Positions 12,186 to 15,175 of a stretch of 15,175 bases of DNA are shown here, piece after piece. The notes beneath the pieces are model-generated. The model saw only the letters and a list, made by a program, of their open reading frames with translations, searched no databases and was not told the DNA's origin. The position numbers were made by a program, and so were the translations under genes. The stretch lies in NCBI GenBank assembly GCA_022866195.1, contig JALHUF010000676.1:1-15175 (forward strand). Direction: 5' to 3'. This stretch comes from Terriglobia bacterium. Lineage in GTDB: Bacteria; Acidobacteriota; Terriglobia; UBA7540. How positions within the stretch are numbered: position 1 is the first letter of the stretch; every line of letters begins with the position of its first letter.

Positions 12186-14878
12186 TACCCGGTGCTTTTC
12201 ATCCCGAAGGCAATGCCGCCCACGGTGACTTGCAGCAGGTGCAAGAGCTCCGGGGGCGCTTGGCGGGCGCGGCGCCAGTCTTGGAGGAAGCGGATTTGGA
12301 GGAAGTTCAAGGGGTCCACATAAGGGTTGCGCAGGCGGATGGACTCGGCCAAGACGGGCTGGCGCGCGAGCAAGTGCGAGGACCCGCAAGCTTCAAGCAC
12401 TTGGCGCACGCTGCGGTGGAACTCCTCTTCAATGCGGCGAAAGATAGTGTCGCGCAGGCTCGCGGGGCGTGCCAGCTCCGCGTAACGCCGGGCGATGTAG
12501 AGGTCGGTCTTAGCCAGTGACGTCTCGGCGTTATCGATAAGGATGGCAAAGTACGGCCAGCCCTGATGCATCTGGCGCAGCAGGGTGACCCCGTGCGGCG
12601 CGTGGTCGGCGGCGAACTTCTCGAGCGCCCATCCCAGTCCATACCAGGAAGGCAGGAAGTGGCGCGACTGCGTCCAGGCGAAGACCCAGGGAATGGCCCG
12701 CAAGTCGCGCAGGTCTTCGCTCGCGAAGCGGCGGCTGGGGCGCGAGCCCAAGCGCAGGCGTTCGATGAGGTCGATGGGCGTGGCCTGCCAGAAATATTGG
12801 AGAAACTCCGGCGTCTCGTAAACCAACTGGCGATAGTGGTCGCGGCTGGTAGCCGCCAACTCGGCCAGATACGTTTCCCACTGGGCGAGCTGGGCCGCCG
12901 GAACACGCCGGGCGTGCAGCAGGTGCGCGTCGAGCACCGCCGTCACCAGTTGCTCCAGGTTGCGCTCGGCGATGGCGGGATTCGAATACTTCAACGAGAT
13001 GACTTCGCCCTGCTCGGTGATGCGCAGCCGGCCGCCGGGCGCGGCATGCGGCTGTGCCTGAATGCTGCGGTGCGATTGCCCGCCGCCGCGGTCGATGGTT
13101 CCGCCCTTGCCGTGGAATAGTTCCAGGCTTACGCCGTGCCGCTCGGCCACCTCTCCCAGGCGCTTTTGCGCGCGGAACAGCGCCCAGTTAGCCGCCAGGT
13201 AGCCGCCGTCCTTGACCGAATCGGAGTAGCCGAGCATCACTTCCTGAAAGTTGGCACGGGAGCGCAACAGGCCGCGGTAGGTGGGGTCAGAGAAAAGCTG
13301 TTCCAGGACGCCCGGGCAGGCCTCCAGGTCATCGAGGGTCTCGAAAAGCGGGATAACGTCAACGGACGACCGCAGCCGGCCGTCGGGCCCGGAATCGACC
13401 AGGTCGGCTTGATGCGCCAGCAACAGCACATCCCAGATGTCGGCGGCACTCGCCGTCATGCTCAGGATGTAGTGCGGGGCAGCCGCTTCCCCATAGCGCG
13501 TCTGAATCTCCTTCAAGGCCTGAAACTCTTCGATGGTGCGCTCGACCGGCGGCGAGGCAGCGAATTCCATCCGGGGCCGAGCGAGCAAACGGCGAATCGA
13601 GCGGCTGCGCGCGGCGGGAGGGTCCGCTGGCAACTGCGCGGCCCGCAGGAGCTCCTCGGCGGCGGCGCGCGTAGCCGACGAGTGCTGGCGGAAGTCGAGA
13701 TTCGCGCCGTGGAAACCGAAAACCTGCGCCGCCACGCGCAGCCGTCCCGGCCCCAGCCGTGCCACGCGCGGGCTGGGATGCTCGGCGAGCAGGTGCTCAA
13801 GTGTTTCCGCGTCCCGCTCGAATTCCCTGGCGTCGCCGTAAGCCCCGGGCGCGTTCTCAGCCGTGCGCTCCAGCCGCCAGATGATGACGCGGAGCTTGCG
13901 GCGGTATAGCTCGTGCGGCTGATCGACGTCTTGAAAGGCCCGGGTAGCGGGGAAGCGGCGCATGTCGCGTTCCAGGTCGCGCCGCAGACGCTGCTCCAGC
14001 GCCGGACGCGCGCAGGGGAAAGAGACCAGCGTCAGCATACGCTGGCAGATCTGGATGTAGTAAACGAGGATGCTCTGGCGCAGGCTTTCCGCCGCGTCCA
14101 GGCTGGTCTGGGGAGTGACGGCCGGATTGCCATCGCGGTCGGTCCCCACCCACGAGCCGAAATGCAGGAAGGGAGGCGGAGGCTTCAGGCCGGGTGCGAA
14201 GCGCGCCAGCTCATCGCAGAACTTGTCCCAGAACGTTCCCGCCAGCGCGTAGATGGTTCTTTCCAGGAAGACCAGCGCGCTCTCCACCTCCACCGCCGGA
14301 GTGATAGGACGTTCGCGCACCTCGTCGGTCAGCCAAAGCGCCTCGATCCAGGGTTCGATGGCTTTCTCCGCCTGGGGGCCAATCTCGCCCCCCAGCTCGT
14401 CCAGCGTTCGGCTCAGACGCAAGAGGTGATTCAAAACGCTCCGGCGCTTGGCCTCGGTGGGGTGCGCGGTCAGCACCGGCTCAATGCGCATGGAGGCCAG
14501 CAGACGACGCACGGCCGCGAGCGGGAGCTTGTGCCGCCGCATTTCGCTGAAGGTGTGCCGGAACGACATCGGCGCCCCGGTTTCCTGGCGCTCGTAGGCC
14601 CGCAGCCGGCGAATCCGCTCCCGCTCCTCGCAGAGATTGACTAGGTGAAAGAAGAGGCTGAAGGCGTGCGCCACTTCCGTGGCCCGGGCCAGCGGCAGCC
14701 GATCCACTTCGCGCTGCTTCACCTTCAGCAGGCCGGGCTCAATGCGCTGCCGAATCTGCTTGGAGAGTTGCCGCAGGCTCTCGATGGCCGCGAACGTCTT
14801 GGGCCCGCACTGCTCCTGCACGATCGCGCCCAGGCGCGTCGTCAGCAACCGCACTTCCCGTCGCAGCGCTTCGTCCAT
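12185..14878 (-). CDS. ppc: Phosphoenolpyruvate carboxylase
   Basis: Ppc carboxylates PEP to oxaloacetate, feeding aspartate and so the whole aspartate family encoded nearby. The 897-residue product is full length. The catalytic histidine is H139 in V-L-T-A-H-P-T-E. G-S-W-V-G-T-D-R-D-G-N-P is at 241-252, M-L-G-Y-S-D-S-V-K-D-G-G at 548-559, F-H-G-K-G-G-T-I-D-R-G-G-G at 588-600, and the C-terminus ends G-M-K-S-T-G, close to the usual G-M-R-N-T-G. The motifs depart slightly from the enterobacterial form (G-to-T in the second, S-G-K to S-V-K, H-G-R to H-G-K). No strong ribosome site precedes ATG 14878. It lies 48 bases after thrC on the same strand, so the two may be co-transcribed. Confidence 0.96.
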   Translation of the reverse strand: MDEALRREVRLLTTRLGAIVQEQCGPKTFAAIESLRQLSKQIRQRIEPGLLKVKQREVDRLPLARATEVAHAFSLFFHLVNLCEERERIRRLRAYERQETGAPMSFRHTFSEMRRHKLPLAAVRRLLASMRIEPVLTAHPTEAKRRSVLNHLLRLSRTLDELGGEIGPQAEKAIEPWIEALWLTDEVRERPITPAVEVESALVFLERTIYALAGTFWDKFCDELARFAPGLKPPPPFLHFGSWVGTDRDGNPAVTPQTSLDAAESLRQSILVYYIQICQRMLTLVSFPCARPALEQRLRRDLERDMRRFPATRAFQDVDQPHELYRRKLRVIIWRLERTAENAPGAYGDAREFERDAETLEHLLAEHPSPRVARLGPGRLRVAAQVFGFHGANLDFRQHSSATRAAAEELLRAAQLPADPPAARSRSIRRLLARPRMEFAASPPVERTIEEFQALKEIQTRYGEAAAPHYILSMTASAADIWDVLLLAHQADLVDSGPDGRLRSSVDVIPLFETLDDLEACPGVLEQLFSDPTYRGLLRSRANFQEVMLGYSDSVKDGGYLAANWALFRAQKRLGEVAERHGVSLELFHGKGGTIDRGGGQSHRSIQAQPHAAPGGRLRITEQGEVISLKYSNPAIAERNLEQLVTAVLDAHLLHARRVPAAQLAQWETYLAELAATSRDHYRQLVYETPEFLQYFWQATPIDLIERLRLGSRPSRRFASEDLRDLRAIPWVFAWTQSRHFLPSWYGLGWALEKFAADHAPHGVTLLRQMHQGWPYFAILIDNAETSLAKTDLYIARRYAELARPASLRDTIFRRIEEEFHRSVRQVLEACGSSHLLARQPVLAESIRLRNPYVDPLNFLQIRFLQDWRRARQAPPELLHLLQVTVGGIAFGMKSTG

Positions 14879-14926
14879 ACGTTTAGGCTGTGAGAAGCAG
14901 GAGCAGCGGCGTGCGCGCTGCCACAG

Positions 14927-15175
14927 CTAGGCGGGCACGCCGAGGGCTTTTCCCAGCGCCCGGCGTAGCGCGTCCAAGTCCGGCTCGACGCGCAGCCGCT
15001 GGTGCGTCTCCTCCGTCGCCGAGCGGTGGCGCATGATGTAGTCGGGATCCTTCAGCTGGGTGCCCGTCAGCACGCAGACGATGTCCGCATGCCACTCGAT
15101 CTTGCCCGCCCGGACCAGTTTCCGCACGCCCGCCACGGAAGCCGCGGAAGCCGGTTCGCAACCCACGCCATCCTC
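14927..15175 (-). CDS. thrC: Threonine synthase, C-terminal part (5' end outside window)
   Basis: The frame is open through the window edge and encodes 82 residues ending at the TAG read from 14927-14929. V-G-C-E-P-A-S-A-A-S-V-A-G-V-R-K-L, followed after about 13 residues by V-C-V-L-T-G-T-Q-L-K-D-P-D, is the C-terminal signature of PLP-dependent threonine synthase. The enzyme makes threonine from phosphohomoserine, the product of ThrB. The PLP lysine region is outside the window. The gene lies directly upstream of ppc on the same strand, opposite to the dap and ilv genes. Confidence 0.9.
   Translation of the reverse strand, partial: EDGVGCEPASAASVAGVRKLVRAGKIEWHADIVCVLTGTQLKDPDYIMRHRSATEETHQRLRVEPDLDALRRALGKALGVPA

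Noticed and set aside
12141..12389. N-terminal extension of the transposase to 12389
   Set aside because: The extra residues are antisense to the ppc 3' end and the right REP end; the family-like protein begins near ATG 12140.

Overview
This window is a chromosomal amino-acid biosynthesis region from a GC-rich bacterium. My best guess is an Acidobacteriota-like organism. That guess rests on the mix of an archaeal/fungal-type Asd, a short DapB, a DapD-type lysine branch, a RAYT element with REP-like ends, and heptad repeats in the spacers. No rRNA or other taxonomic marker is present, so the assignment is an inference.

Layout on the + strand: dapE-like M20 peptidase (5'-truncated by the window) - asd - dapB - dapA - a low-GC gene with a restriction-endonuclease-like signature - dapD - thrB-like GHMP kinase - [promoter and palindromic operator] - ilvB - a divergent ilvN-like ACT protein - ilvC - proC. 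A REP-associated tyrosine transposase (RAYT) element fills the gap after proC. Beyond it, on the - strand, lie ppc and the 3' end of thrC, which converge on the element.

The genes form one metabolic theme. Ppc supplies oxaloacetate and hence aspartate. Asd makes aspartate semialdehyde, the branch point of the family. DapA, DapB, DapD and DapE run the succinylase route towards diaminopimelate and lysine. ThrB and ThrC make threonine. IlvB, IlvN and IlvC carry out the first two shared steps of isoleucine and valine synthesis. ProC makes proline.

The unusual layer is repeat DNA. Six gene-gene junctions carry degenerate tandem repeats with a strict 7-base period. The heptad differs from spacer to spacer, and several are arranged as inverted repeats. 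In two places the heptads run into the upstream gene and supply its last codons and stop. Separately, a run of REP-like palindromes lies in frame inside dapD and adds about 50 residues between its N-terminal domain and its catalytic helix. Other points of interest are the nuclease-like gene joined to dapD by an ATGA overlap, a TetR-type palindrome over the likely start of the ilv transcript, an IlvN whose valine-site positions are replaced, and an IlvC with an acidic cofactor loop suggesting NADH use.
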